Assembly (NCBI RefSeq): GCF_016545825.1
Contig: NC_052619.1
Coordinates: 45,880,127 to 45,944,126, forward strand
DNA: 64,000 nucleotides
Reading direction: 5' to 3'
DNA from: Eucalyptus grandis
Lineage: Eukaryota; Streptophyta; Magnoliopsida; Myrtales; Myrtaceae
In this document: positions 47,961 to 58,940 of the stretch, in pieces
Layout of the letters: each line of letters starts with the position of its first letter
How positions within the stretch are numbered: position 1 is the first letter of the stretch
Translations under genes and position numbers: made by a program
Notes under the pieces: generated by a model
What the model was told of the DNA's origin: nothing
Database searches by the model: none
Seen by the model: only the letters and a program-made list of their open reading frames with translations

Positions 47961-49460
47961 TACGTGGGATTGGGATGCCCTCGCCATTTGGGCGAGGCTG
48001 CCTTTCGCCAAATCTGGCGAGGGATGGGTGAGGCTAGACGGCGAGGGGCCTCCATTGAGGAATCGACCTCCATTTAATTCGCACCTTCAAATGCAAGCCC
48101 TAACTTCGAGATCGGTCCTACTGGCTCCCTGAATTAAAGCTCCTGATCGACATTCCCAATCGACTCCATCAATTCAAAAACCCTAAGCAAGACGCGAACA
48201 CGAAAAAAAATCAATAACTGATTGTGGGCAATGCATAATCCAATTAAGGTTCGGGAGGAAACTTTCCGAGAAAAAAAAATGAAGTGGAGACAGAGAAAAT
48301 TGTCAAAGGCCGACAAGGCCTCCCCTTGACGGTAGCTAACGACCTCCACCGGCCATCACAAAGGTTGGCAATTGGCAAAGGGAATTAATAAAAAATAAAA
48401 AAAAAAAAGAATATTTAATAATTAAAAAAAGTCTACATTGGTACTGGTCGTGCTATGTAGATGTACGATGGCCAACGTTCACGTTAGTAATTTCTAACCA
48501 AATTGACTGGACACTATATTAGCACAAATAAAAAAGGTTTATGGCTAAATCCATTTTTTTTTCTTTTTTGTCAAAAAATTAAATTAGTTCACCCGAAAGT
48601 TTATGACTGAATTTATATTAATATAATAGGTTTATAACTTTTTGGTACTTTTTCGATCATTACTCATCGAGCCATGTTCAATTCAGACAGCTAAAAATAA
48701 AAATTTGCCCAAATAATTAGAAAAGCTCAAGAACTGACAATCAATTTTATCCAAATGTAAGGTAATCGGAAAGACCCCCACTATCAAAATTTATTAAATG
48801 GCAATAGAGGATTCATCGAAGACAAAGATGCAACAGAAAAGCTTACTTTCGGTCATTTAATTAAGATTGAAATTCATTTTAATTCTTGTACTTCGACATT
48901 TTCTTTACGATTTAGTTATGAAATATGCATTTCTACAATAATAATAATTCGTTTAAGTCTGTGTAATTGATTTATCATGAGTGAAAAATGGGGATCACAT
49001 TTCAAAGGAAAATTACCAAAAAAGTCATAAACCATTATACGGATGCCAATTCAATTCTAAACATTTTAATTTGACCAATTTAATCCTAAACCTTTTGATG
49101 ATTTGCTAGTATAGTTCTTTCAGCTAATTTTGGCAGAATATCGTTGACATAGATCACGGTTGTTTTATATACCACAATTAGCTAACGTTGATAATTTATA
49201 ATTTTTAAAATTTTTTTTTAATAATTTTCTTTCTTATTCCCCTTCGTTGGTCTACGGCTTGACGATGGCTGGGGAAGGTCACCGACCCTAGGTGAGAGCC
49301 TGCAACCCTCATTGGATGTAGGCGAGGGCTACAGCGCCCTCACTAGATTTGGGTGGTGCGACCACAACCAGACATGGCAAGGGTGTCACCAACCTTGCTC
49401 AAGCTTTGGTTTTCATTCAAAGCACATGGAAAAAAAAAAAGATGGCACACTTCAAGTTTA
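47961..49460. other. unit 2/unit 3 boundary region, no gene recognised
   Basis: Contains two copies of the low-copy AT-rich repeat (TTTATGACT-TTTTTGGTA type), in opposite orientations at about 48430-48650 and 49010-49200. The start block of unit 3 lies between them (48660-48900). Short frames around 47944-48132 and 48134-48349 show no family similarity. Confidence 0.45.
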
Positions 49461-49469
49461 ATAAATGGA

Positions 49470-50095
49470 TAATGATATAAATGGTCTTTAAACTTTAATT
49501 TAATGTGTAATGTAGTGCAATATGGTCCTTAAACTTTAATTTGTTCAATATGATTTTTGGACTTCTGGTACATATTCAATTTAATCCTTAGACTATATGA
49601 AAATGTTTAACATTATTCTTAAACTTAAATTAATGTTGAACATATTTATACTCTTGAATATATATCAGTAGTTCGGGGATCATATTGAACAAATTAAAAG
49701 TTTAAGAACCGCATTATACATTTGATTATAGTTTAAGGACCATATTGAACAAATTAAAAATTTGAAAACCACACTATAGGTTGGGCCAAAATTTAGGGAC
49801 AAACTTGAACATATAATAAAAGTTCAGAAATCATTAAAAGTTCAATAACCATATTATACATTTGATTACAGTGTAGGGACTAACAAATTAAAAATTCAGA
49901 TGCCACATTGCATATTGAGCCAAAATTTAATGATGAACCTAAATATTAACTAAAAGTTCATGGATTTCATTGGGTAAATTGGAAGTTCAATGACCACATC
50001 ATACATTTGATTACAGTGTAGGAATTGCATTGAACAAATTAAAAATTTAGAGAATGCATCATCAGGCCAACATTCAGGAACTATTTGTGTTATTT
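49470..50095. mobile_element. foldback-like element: ACTTTAATTTGTTCAATATG sub-repeats in inverted arms
   Basis: Left part (49480-49640): repeated TGGTCCTTAAACTTTAATTT and GTTCAATATGAT words. Right part (49670-50090): repeated ACCATATTGAACAAATTAAA, AGTTTAAGAACC and TACATTTGATTA words, the reverse-complement form, in about six units. There is no coding capacity. The arrangement parallels 16510-17710 but the sequence differs. Confidence 0.4.
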
Positions 50096-51059
50096 TCCTT
50101 TAATATACAGAGATCTAAGTAAAGATAGAAGTGAAGCCAACATAATATGCATCAAGAAACTAAAAATACGATTTTCATAATTCACGGCAATATGATTCTC
50201 TTTTCATTTCTTTTTAGCCCTTACGAAACATGAGAGAGAGAGAGAGAGAGAGAGAGGTTTGTCATCTGCACATTCATTCATGGGCCTAGAGCTCCCTATA
50301 AGCTGGGCCTTGCTTTGGTGAAACTTTTGGTTCGTCAATCGGGTGATGTCTCGGGACGAGCCCATGACTATTGCTGCTTGACCGATTTGCAAAACTACTG
50401 ACACGACATCGGAAGCTATTAGTACTAAATATTTAATTCACATTTAACTTGCAAGCTTACATAAAGGAAAATTCAAAATGGATATTCTACTCTCAAACTT
50501 TCACCTAATAATTGCATTTTATTTAAAATGATTGGGTCTTCAGCCATGCGCGCGCACACACACACAAGCACGCGGAGGAAGAAAGGCTTTCATGCTGGCC
50601 GGGCCTACAAAACCAGCCCATCTATCAAAGCTAAGGCTTGATCTGTTCCACACAGCCCACGGTTTCAGCGTGCTCCAGATCCAGCAGCCGGCTTCTATGC
50701 AACTCTCTTCTCCCTTTTTCACCGGAGCTACCAACTTCCAACACCAAATCATGGCCATCCATTTCTCTCTTCATAAAGTATTGAGCAATTGTTGATAGTT
50801 TTTTTGTAAAATAAATTAAGAAATATTTTGTCTTACATTGAAAAGATGTGAGTGTGTGAGCTAATATGTAAGTGTGGGAAGTTTTCTAATCTTATGATTG
50901 AAAATCATTGACTAAGTGGGTTCGAAGTTACAATATCGCGTCGGGGTGGGTGATCACTTTGCACGCTAGTACTCTCATTTTCAGACTTTGTGGGAAGCAA
51001 ATAATTCATTAAATCAAATTCTGATTTCCAATTCCTTTTCCAACAACAGCTTTCACTTC
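50096..51059. other. unit 3 upstream region, no gene recognised
   Basis: Paralogous to 30900-32300 and 42600-43010 in blocks. A GA run occupies 50231-50256. Short frames are not kept in the paralogs. Confidence 0.5.
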
Positions 51060-51074
51060 AAGAGGAACCTTGCT

Positions 51075-51426
51075 AATGTGGATGTGGATGTACTGAGAGG
51101 CAACCTTGATGACGGCGACGTGTATGTACTAACCAGCTCAAAACCTCGATAATGGGGATGTGCATTGTATGAACAGTGATAATGAACAGTGATTTTCCTA
51201 ACATCTTTACGTGACTTGCTACGGTATCTTTAAGATGACTTGCTACTGGTGATATCTTCATGATCCACGGCTCGTCCGTCGCAAGCATTGATATCAACTA
51301 GCTCAAAACCTCGATGATGGGGATGTGTATGTACTAACCGGCTCAAAACCTCGATGACGGGGACGTGTATGTACTAACCGGCTCAAAACGTTGATGATGT
51401 AGACGTGTATGTACTGAGAGGCAGCC
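51075..51426. repeat. 40-bp minisatellite upstream of SAHH copy 3
   Basis: GCTCAAAACCTCGATGA begins units at 51301, 51341 and 51381 (period 40), each with GGGGA(T/C)GTGTATGTACTAAC. Related partial units occur at about 51078-51165, separated by a unique stretch. It ends at the start of the block shared with other SAHH copies, 137 bp before the ATG. Confidence 0.85.
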
Positions 51427-51505
51427 GGCTCAAGTACTTAAATTCCTCAACACCATCTCCTTCCTTCGCTCCATCCCTCCGACCATCTCTCTCTCTCTCT
51501 CTCTC
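51427..51505 (+). promoter_or_regulatory. SAHH copy 3 core upstream region with CT tract
   Basis: GGCTCAAGTACTTAAATTCC (51427) and CTCAACACCATCTCCT match copy 4 (63422) closely and copy 2 (44185) more loosely. A CT run occupies 51486-51505, 58-77 bases before the ATG. Confidence 0.4.
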
Positions 51506-51562
51506 CCCCCACAGGGTTTGTGTTTCGGATCTCAGTCCAAACACCCGAAGAAGGAAAAAGGA

Positions 51563-53061
51563 ATGGCGTTGCCAGCGGAGAGAACCGCCAGCGGCCGCGA
51601 GTACAAGGTCAAGGACATGTCGCAAGCGGACTTCGGCCGCCTCGAGATCCAGCTCGCGGAGGTCCAAATGCCCGCCCTCATGTCCTGCCGCTCGGTGTTT
51701 GGCCCCTCGCAGCCGCTCAAGGGCGCAAGGATCACCGGCTCCGTCCACATGACCATCCAGACTGCCGTCCTCATCGAGACCCTCACCGCCCTCGGCGCCG
51801 AGGCCCGCTGGTGCTCGTGCAACACCTTCTCCACCCAGGACCACGCGGCGGCTGTCATCGCCCGCGACTCCGCTGCCGTCTTTGCCCTGAAGGGCGAGAC
51901 GCCCCGGGAGTACTGGTGGTGCATCGAGCGGGCCCTCGACTGGGGCCCCGGCGGTGGCCCCGACCTCATCGTCAACGATGGGGGCGATGCCATCCTCCTC
52001 ATCCATGAGGGCATCAAGGCGGAGGAGGCCTACGAGAACGGTGGGAATCTCCCCGACCCGGCGTCCACTGATAATACGGAGTTGCAGATCGTGCTGACCA
52101 TAATCAGGGATGGGTTGGAGACCGATCTGAAGAGGTACCGCAAGATGAAGGAGAGACTCGTCGGAGTCTCCGTGGCGACCGCCACTGCTGTCGAGAGGCT
52201 GTACCGGATGCAGGCCAATGGGACTCTCTTATTCCCCGTTATTAATGTCAACGACTCTGTCACCGAGACCAAGGTACTAATAAAGAATCTAGTCATTCCA
52301 GTTTTATGATAAAGATAGAGTCACGAGTAGCTCCATTTAATCCCTTCTTGGAACGCAGTGCTCTTGCATGGAACAGTTTCAAAATTTGTGCGGTTGCCTC
52401 CCCTCTGGGCCTGACGGTCTACTGATGGCCACCGACATTGAGATTGCCGGGAAAGTTGCTGTGGTCTGTGGATATGGAGACGTCGGCAAGGACTGCGCTG
52501 CTGCCCTGAAGAAGGCCGGTGCTTGTGTCATTGTGACCGAAATCAATCCCATCCGCGCTCTCCAGGCTCTCATGGAAGGTATCCTGGTCCTAACCCTCGA
52601 GGATGTTGTCTCTGAGGCCGACATCTTTATCGTCACCGCGGGCGGCAGCAAGGGCATCACGGTCGACCACATGAGGAAGATGAAGAACAACGCCATTGTC
52701 TGCAACAGTGGTCCCTTCGATAAGGCGATTGACATGCCCGGACTCGAGCTTCCCGGGCATGAAGCGCATCACCTTCAATCCCCAGACGGACAGGTGGGTC
52801 TTCCCCGACACCAAGTCGGGCGTCATTGTCTTGGCGGAGGGACGCCTCGTGCACTTGGGCCACCCTAGCTCGGTGATGTCCTCCTGCACCTTCACGAACC
52901 AGGTGATGGCGCAGCTGGAGCTGTGGATGGAAAGGGACACGGGCAAGTATGAGAAGAAGGTCTACGCCATGCCCAAGCACCTGGACGAGAAGGTGGCCAT
53001 TCTTCACCTCGGCAAGCTTGGCGCTAAGCTCACCAAGCTTAGCATGGAGCATTCCGACTAG
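51563..53061 (+). pseudogene. adenosylhomocysteinase-like, copy 3 (2-nt frameshift)
   Basis: Exon 1 at 51563-52273 (237 codons, intact) and exon 2 at 52377-53061, with a GT/AG intron of 103 bp. Exon 2 is 5 nt shorter than in copy 2: 3 nt are lost in GITVDH and 2 nt are lost at about 52749 (GAGC-TTCCC here, GAGACCTTCCC in copies 1 and 2). The frame then shifts and would end at 52868. Expected residues are again changed (human AHCY numbering): E156 to A with its neighbour also lost (SVATATA), K186 to E, D190 to Q, G227 to D, H301 to P, and here N346 to H (RLVHLG). After the shift the original frame runs on to the same early stop (MEHSD) as copies 1 and 2. This is the most decayed of the three complete copies. 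Confidence 0.85.
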
Positions 53062-54700
53062 ATCAGCGTCGCCGTTTTAGGATTCTTGATATTTAGCTAT
53101 GTATGGTTGGGTTTACATTCCGAGAGCAGTGGGCCGTGGATGAAGTTTGGAAGTCCAGTAGAATAAATAAATATGTATGTATGTATTTATGTATAAGAGA
53201 ATGTAAGGCCTCGTCTAATTTTATTACTTAAGGTTTTCAGCTATAAATAAAAATAGAAAGTAAAATAAACTCCCCTCGGCCTCGATGTCTCAAAGCTGAA
53301 AGGCGACCACTATTTATATAAAAAGAAAAAAAGAAGAAGAAGAAACCCGCCCGAAACAAAAGCCGACCGACATTCGGACCAGTTCTCCTTCCGGTTCGGA
53401 TAATAAGAGAAAAATCGGACATTGCGGACGAGTCGGTTCCGAAACGCATCGAAAGACGCTACGCCATCTCGGTCTCTCTCGGGTCAAAGTGTCTTCAAGG
53501 TTCGACCTGGGATTCACTCTTCCTCTATTTTTTTCTCGCGTTTTCGTCTCTCGGGAGATAAGTTCAGAGCGTCTTCAAGGCTCTGTGGAATTGGGTTCTG
53601 CCTGTCGAGCCTTAAATTTGGTATGTCGGAGGATTTGTGTAAACGTCGAAATGCTCGCTGTGTTCATCAGTTGTGTTCTGTGCAAATATTCAATTGGCAG
53701 AGGGAAAAGGTGCATGAAATCATGATCTCTTGGTGGCATGGCGATACTCAGAGATGAGTTCCTGCGTTATGTGAGGAGGGAGATGAATATGATCTCCTTA
53801 CCTTCTTTGATTTAGGAACTTATGTTGAGCACGGAAGGACTGAGAGTTTTAAGAACTTTTCAGGGGGATTAATGACTCCGTTAGCTGTGTTAGGTTATCT
53901 GCATCTTACGGGAAGCTAGAGTCGAGAAAAGTATTCCGTCAGTGTATGCACTCGTTGTTCTCCTTCAGAGCTCGTTTGAGTCATTTCTAAGGTGTTGATG
54001 AATTGCGTTGTTTGGATTTTTGCACAACAGTTCGGCGGTACACATAGGGTGGAATTGTGTCGTGCAGATGCTTGAGTTCTTGCCCAGGGAAACGTGTCTG
54101 TACTTGGTGTTTACTAGTTCTTTAATTGTTTCGATGTGAGCTAGCTGGTGTTATTTTATTTCGAGGTTGGATTGTTCATGCGTGTACGTTTAAGTGTTTA
54201 TTTGCTCGTGCATGTAGATTGTAGAGCAGTTTTGACCTTCTGTGCCCTCTAATAGGTAGCGCAATACTACTATATCATGTAGGGCAGTAATTTGGAGAAC
54301 AGAACCCTTTGTGATGTCAATTGTATCTGGTGTTTTCAAGAAGTTCTGCAGAGTCATAGGAGAGAGGCCTTGTTTTCGAGAAGTTATGCAGAGTTAATAG
54401 TTCAGCATGTACAGATGTGCTTGTCATAAGTTCATAATTTCACTCGTTACAGTGGTTTTTTTATCCTGAAAGTTGCAGCACTACATAGTGCTTTTCTAGT
54501 TATATATGACATTCATAGGCAGGACTCCATGCCAAAGAATCCTGCCATTTAGGCGGGCTTTTCCAGTTATTTGTCAAGAGGCTGTAGAAGACTACAGCTT
54601 CCATAACGCACTGTGCTTTTATTATTGTATTGTAGAGGAAAATTGGTCTGGGACATTTTATCTGATTGTAATAATAATTGGCAGGTTTCAAGTGTCGCAG
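53062..54700. other. SAHH copy 3 downstream region and leader-like block, no gene recognised
   Basis: 3' flank, then a leader-like block (about 53340-53640, GGTTCGACCTGGGATTCACT) and the spacer corresponding to 35500-36400. The short frame after the leader is shortened relative to block 1b (EIM then ISWWHG), arguing against a conserved protein. Confidence 0.45.
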
Positions 54701-54710
54701 ATTTTGCAAG

Positions 54711-54969
54711 ATGCCTGCGATGAGGGATCTTAGTGCCACAAATAGAAGGAGAAGATCCATTGTGTGGGATCACTTTAGAAGGATTCCTTGTGCAGACAAG
54801 AGCATTAGAGGTTGTGCCTATCTTGACTATAGCATTAGAGGCCGCATTTAGCTTAGGAGGTTGTGTCCTTAACTTGTTTCATAGCTTCTTAACCCCAAGT
54901 ATGGTGGATGAAAGCTTTTATATGTCCTCAAGATTGGCTATGATCTGCACCACTTTCACTTTTGATTGA
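54711..54969 (+). pseudogene. hAT transposase remnant, unit 3: BED start fused to dimerisation domain
   Basis: MRDLSATNRRRRSIVWDHF from 54711, then in another frame LTIALEAAFSLGGCVLNLF and LTPSMVDE, the hAT C-terminal dimerisation domain. Junction and flanks are the same as in copy 1b, so the internal deletion predates duplication of the units. Confidence 0.65.
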
Positions 54970-55708
54970 GGAGGACTTTGAAGAAATCAATAGTTTTGAG
55001 TTAGGTGAAAAAATATTTTTATAGAATATTTGCACCATTCTATTTAAAAATGGATACTTTAGTTCTAATTTTCATTGTGAATTTAATGCAGAGTTGTTAA
55101 CTACAAACATGGAATTGAACCTGATATTGGATTCTTTTGACGATTGACAAAGTTGGAGATTGGTACTGGTCAAACCAATTTCTTATATTTATTGTGAATT
55201 TGCTTTCTCCATATTTTGTATCAGGGGCTTAATAACGCTGTATCAGGGGCTCAGTAACGCCGTCTCCTTCATTCCCTACTTGCAGGGTGACCTTAGTTGA
55301 GCAAGAAAGCCAATGGTGTTTCTGGGTGTGCTCTGTTTCTGTTAGTAGTCCTTGGTGCATGTCCAGAGTTTCTTTCTTTATTCTTCTTTTTTGTTTTTTT
55401 TTAACCTTTCTAAATTGACCAGGGACCAGACCAGAATATCAGACAACTATCTTCTTGAAGACTCATTCCTTGCTTCTGTTATAGATAGTTGGTAGTTGCA
55501 TGGAGAGATGGAACCTAATAGCAAGTTCTCTCATGCACGGTAATTTTTGTAGTGTAATCTCGCATGGACAGAGTACTTCGCATTTTATGTATTGTTGTCT
55601 TCTTCATTTCCTACTTATAGGTCTTGTAACATTGCTTACTTTAATATGTCAGTGGCCTTCACCAGAAATGTCTAAATTATACTACTTATTTCTGTGCGTG
55701 GTTGATTA
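54970..55708. other. unit 3 spacer, no gene recognised
   Basis: Paralogous to 38290-38890. The short frame at 55500-55709 has no family similarity. Confidence 0.5.
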
Positions 55709-56593
55709 GGGCGCGCATGACAACCATCATGTTCCAGAAATTGTTTCTGGAACAGAAATAGATTTTTCTATTTCTATTTCTAGAAGAGTTTCTAAGCAAA
55801 AATAACCGTTTGATAACGACACAAAATTTCTACTCTAAAAATAGAAATTCGTTTGATAACGACACAAAATTTCTTCCTTTCGGACGGCGGTGGCGACGAC
55901 CGACGACCTTTAATATAAAAAATAAAAATAAAAATGATTTAGTAACAAAAAAAATAATGAATAAAATAAAATAAAATAAATCATAAAAAATAAAATAAAA
56001 ATATAAAAATAAGTTTTATTTTATTTTATTTTATTTTATGAATAAATTTATTTTAAAATGAATAAAAAAATAAAAAAAATTGATTTGGCAAAACACTCAA
56101 GGCAAATAATAATAAATTTATTTTAAATAAAAATAAATTATTTTTATTTATCATAAATAAATTATTTTTAATAAATTTAATAAATTTATTTTTGATAAAC
56201 TAAAAATAAAATGATAAATAAAAATAATTTATTTATTTTAATAAATTTATTTTTATTTTTAAATGAATAAAATGAATATATTTATTTTTATTTATTTTTA
56301 TTTTTAATAAAATGAGGAGAGGCGGAGGAAGAGGAGGAGGCAAAGACGTAGAGGAGATGAGGGAGGACTCACCGAAATTAGGGTTTAGTGAGAGAAATTA
56401 TTTCGATTTCTCTTCCGAGAAATCAAGTATAAAATTTTGAGCTTCGATTTCTCTTCCAAACCTATTTATGGAATAGAAATCTATTCCGTAAATAGAAAAA
56501 GCGAATAGGTTTATCAAACGGTTTCTCTTCCAAACAGTGGTCTGGAATGAAAAACTATTTCAAAACAAAATTTTGGGTTGTCATGCACCCCCT
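55709..56593. mobile_element. AT-rich TIR element (non-autonomous)
   Basis: Left end GGCGCGCATGACAACC (about 55709) and right end GGTTGTCATGCACCCC (about 56577-56592) are inverted and share GCATGACAACC. Further inward, CGTTTGATAACGACACAAAATTTCT and TATCAAACGG also face each other. The interior is almost pure A/T with AATAAAATAAAAT repeats and a short GC block near 56315-56370. No transposase. I found no convincing target duplication. Confidence 0.5.
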
Positions 56594-56769
56594 TACTCTC
56601 TTCTTGTTCCTCTCTGTAAATTTACCCATCCGATACGTGAAAATTCTGTCGAGAGCTATCTAGTGTTCATGTTCGCAGCCAGTACACCCAATGTTGATAT
56701 GCTTAGAGTGAGAACGTCTCTACATTTATCTAAATTACTTTCCAACGTGGGGGTGAACAGTTTTTCCAC

Positions 56770-57400
56770 TGTTTGAATGATAATCCGCTGTGACTGGGAG
56801 CCAAGCAATGTTCTTCTTGATAATGAAATGACTACTCATGCGAGTGATTCTGGTTTGGCGAGGCTGGTGTCAAGGTTCTGTAAAGGTCATGCGAATCAAT
56901 TTATCTTGCTCGCTGTCAAGTGTACCACAGGATATGCAGCTCCAGGTACGACTCATCATGAATTTGCTTCTAGTGGTATTTTGACACAGAGGGGCGATAG
57001 CATTTATGTTAAATCGGAATGGCAGGCTTGGGAGCCAAGTTATGTAGTCTCAGAGACGTGTATAGCTAAGGAATACTTTTGCTTGGGAGAAGACCAACTG
57101 GCGAATTATTCAGAGATGGATAGAAGCTGCACAAGATGGCATTACCTGATTGTGCTCTAGAGTTGTGGAACAAACGACCGTGCAGGAGGTCTTGGAAGAA
57201 GTATGAGACATTTGCAATTCCTGTCTCGGCAACTCAGAAAGCAAGCAGAACCGAATCTTTGCTCTCCATACCAAGAGTTGAAGTGGCGTGCTCAGAAGAA
57301 TCCTCAATAAAGAATGAACACGAGAGCCGTTGTAGTGGAATTTGCTTTCAATCTGAAATGAATATTCTTGGAACTGTAAGTGCATGGAAGCTCCTGACAT
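56770..57400 (+). pseudogene. LRR receptor-like kinase, C-terminal kinase fragment
   Basis: Plus strand: CDWEPSNVLLDNEMTTHASDSGLARL (quoted in parts: CDWEPSNVLLD, then DSGLARL) corresponds to the catalytic loop (usually CDLKPSNVLLD) and the DFG segment of EFR/Xa21-like LRR kinases; here D-F-G reads D-S-G. TTGYAAPG follows (activation-segment GYAAPE), then in other frames KMALPDCALE and ESLLSI-VEVACSEES, the kinase C-lobe end. Frame changes and altered key residues mark a pseudogene. No ectodomain is nearby. Confidence 0.7.
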
Positions 57401-57424
57401 GGATAATGCCCATTGAAGCGTTCC

Positions 57425-57745
57425 TCATTCACAACTGCAAATCTTCACGACCCAAATTCCCACCATATGATGAAGTCCTGGAATACCCTTGATGTCCTTG
57501 TGGACGACCTGCGGGCGGGTGTGCTCGTGGATGTACTGAGGCCTTTGGCCACATCGACCGTGATGTGCAGCCGGGTCTTCCAATCCAGCCTCCCCATGGC
57601 CGGCCTTGTGGAGCCATAAGTGGAGCGATCCGCTCGGGATGAACTTGTAGACAAGGTAGCAGTTTGCCTCCTCCGGGTCGATGCAAAAGCCCTCCAACCT
57701 CACTAGATTGCCATGGTTCACCTTCAAAAACAAAACAACAATCAT
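57425..57745 (-). pseudogene. LYK4/5-like kinase fragment, N-lobe to catalytic loop
   Basis: Minus strand: VNHGNLVRLEGFCIDPEEAN (from about 57720), LVYKFIPSGSLHLWLHK, then in a second frame RLDWKTRLHITVDVAKGL, then back to YIHEHTRPQVVHKDIK (about 57510). These are consecutive LYK kinase segments in two frames, so the copy is broken. An AG acceptor-like TTTTTGAAG precedes VNHG. The remainder of the kinase does not follow; the plus-strand LRR-kinase fragment lies there instead. Confidence 0.75.
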
Positions 57746-57944
57746 TGTTTCATTTAGAGATCACTAAGGTTTAATCAATCTTATAATGTGCTTATATTAC
57801 CAAATGCATTATCATTTACGAGAAGGCCATCACATTCTGATGCAAGGCAAATCAAATTTGTTAGAATCATGATGTCTTGTTTATTATTTTGCAAATATTT
57901 TCCTTATAATCTGACATTTATATCTACAAAAAATGAATCAATAG

Positions 57945-57988
<44 letters not shown>

Positions 57989-58940
57989 CAATGAGAAACC
58001 GATACACACATTTAAGATTATGATTTCCTCTCTAAAAAATCGGAAATAAATTTCTAAAATACAATTGAAACTCGGCACTTAGACTGGGGAACTCGGCTCA
58101 GGCTGGGATTCCAATCTGGGCTAGGCCCGGGTTCGGCCACCGGGGTCATGAATCAACGGTCTCAAGCGTAGGAATTCTGCCCGAGCATGAGTGGCGTTCG
58201 TTCCCACGTCCCCAACGGTCGCACTTGAGACGCCAGCAAAGCGTGCCCCGATCTCCATTGGCCAAGCTCAAGCCTAAGACCCCGATTGTCAGGCTCGAGT
58301 CACCGATGCTCGAGCTTGAAACCTAGGTGTTTTCAAGACTTATTCTCAAATCACGCATCTCATCATTTTCTTGTAACGAATACTAGAAAAATTACTTCCA
58401 TATTATATCCAAAAGAACTAGAAGATAGGTGTTTTTTTTTTTTTTTGAATATTTTCAACAAAGATGATTTTTCTTAAATCTATTATAATTATGCTAATTC
58501 ACTACTAAATTTTTTTACAAGTTTTTACAATGGTGTCAATTCAGTTCATCTGGCTATTTTTGGCCGAAAATTGTACTATGAACGTTAATCGTTCTACGTA
58601 GTATGATAAATGTTAACGTGAATAATTTTTAATAATTTTTTTTCAATTTTTCTTTTCTTTTCTTTCTTTTTCTTCCATATTCTAGTTGATCATCAAAACT
58701 TGCCCACCAATCAAAGACGATAGCCGATGAGGTGATCTAACGAGGCCGAATGAAAATCGGAAAGAATTTGCCCTTCCTCTCCATTGACCGGCACCTATCG
58801 ATGATTGCCTCTACTAGAGAGACGCAGAGAAGATTGAACGCACTGAGAAGTGGAGCCGCTGGGGATTCAAAACGGAGGAGGAGGAGAAGATGCAAAGGGA
58901 AAGCGCAAAGCCCGAGAACTAAGGGCGCGTTTGGTAACAA
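57746..58940. other. repeat-rich region without gene; TA microsatellite and family R relic
   Basis: A TA run occupies 57948-57986. 58080-58440 resembles family R in its first half (CCCCGATCTCCATTGGCCAAG, TTTTCAAGACTTATTCTCAA, CATCATTTTCTTGTAACGAA). 58490-58640 is another copy of the AT-rich repeat noted at 42040. Frames near 58737-58950 have no recognisable similarity. Confidence 0.45.

Larger units (their letters stand above)
40241..48650 (+). repeat. segmental duplication unit 2 (contains SAHH copy 2)
   Basis: Same block order as unit 1: start block at 40245, TGGCCGGGCCTACAATCCAG at 42970, SAHH at 44323, leader at 46120-46440, LYK fragment at 46780, TRIM-like LTR at 47020, family R at 47100-47960. 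It lacks the hAT remnant and the roughly 3 kb around it. Confidence 0.75.
48651..55708 (+). repeat. segmental duplication unit 3 (contains SAHH copy 3)
   Basis: Start block at 48660, CATGCTGGCCGGGCCTACAA at 50592, SAHH at 51563, leader at 53380-53640, hAT remnant at 54711 and the spacer shared with unit 1 up to about 55660. The LYK and family R parts do not follow in place; a TIR element is at 55709 instead. Confidence 0.7.
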
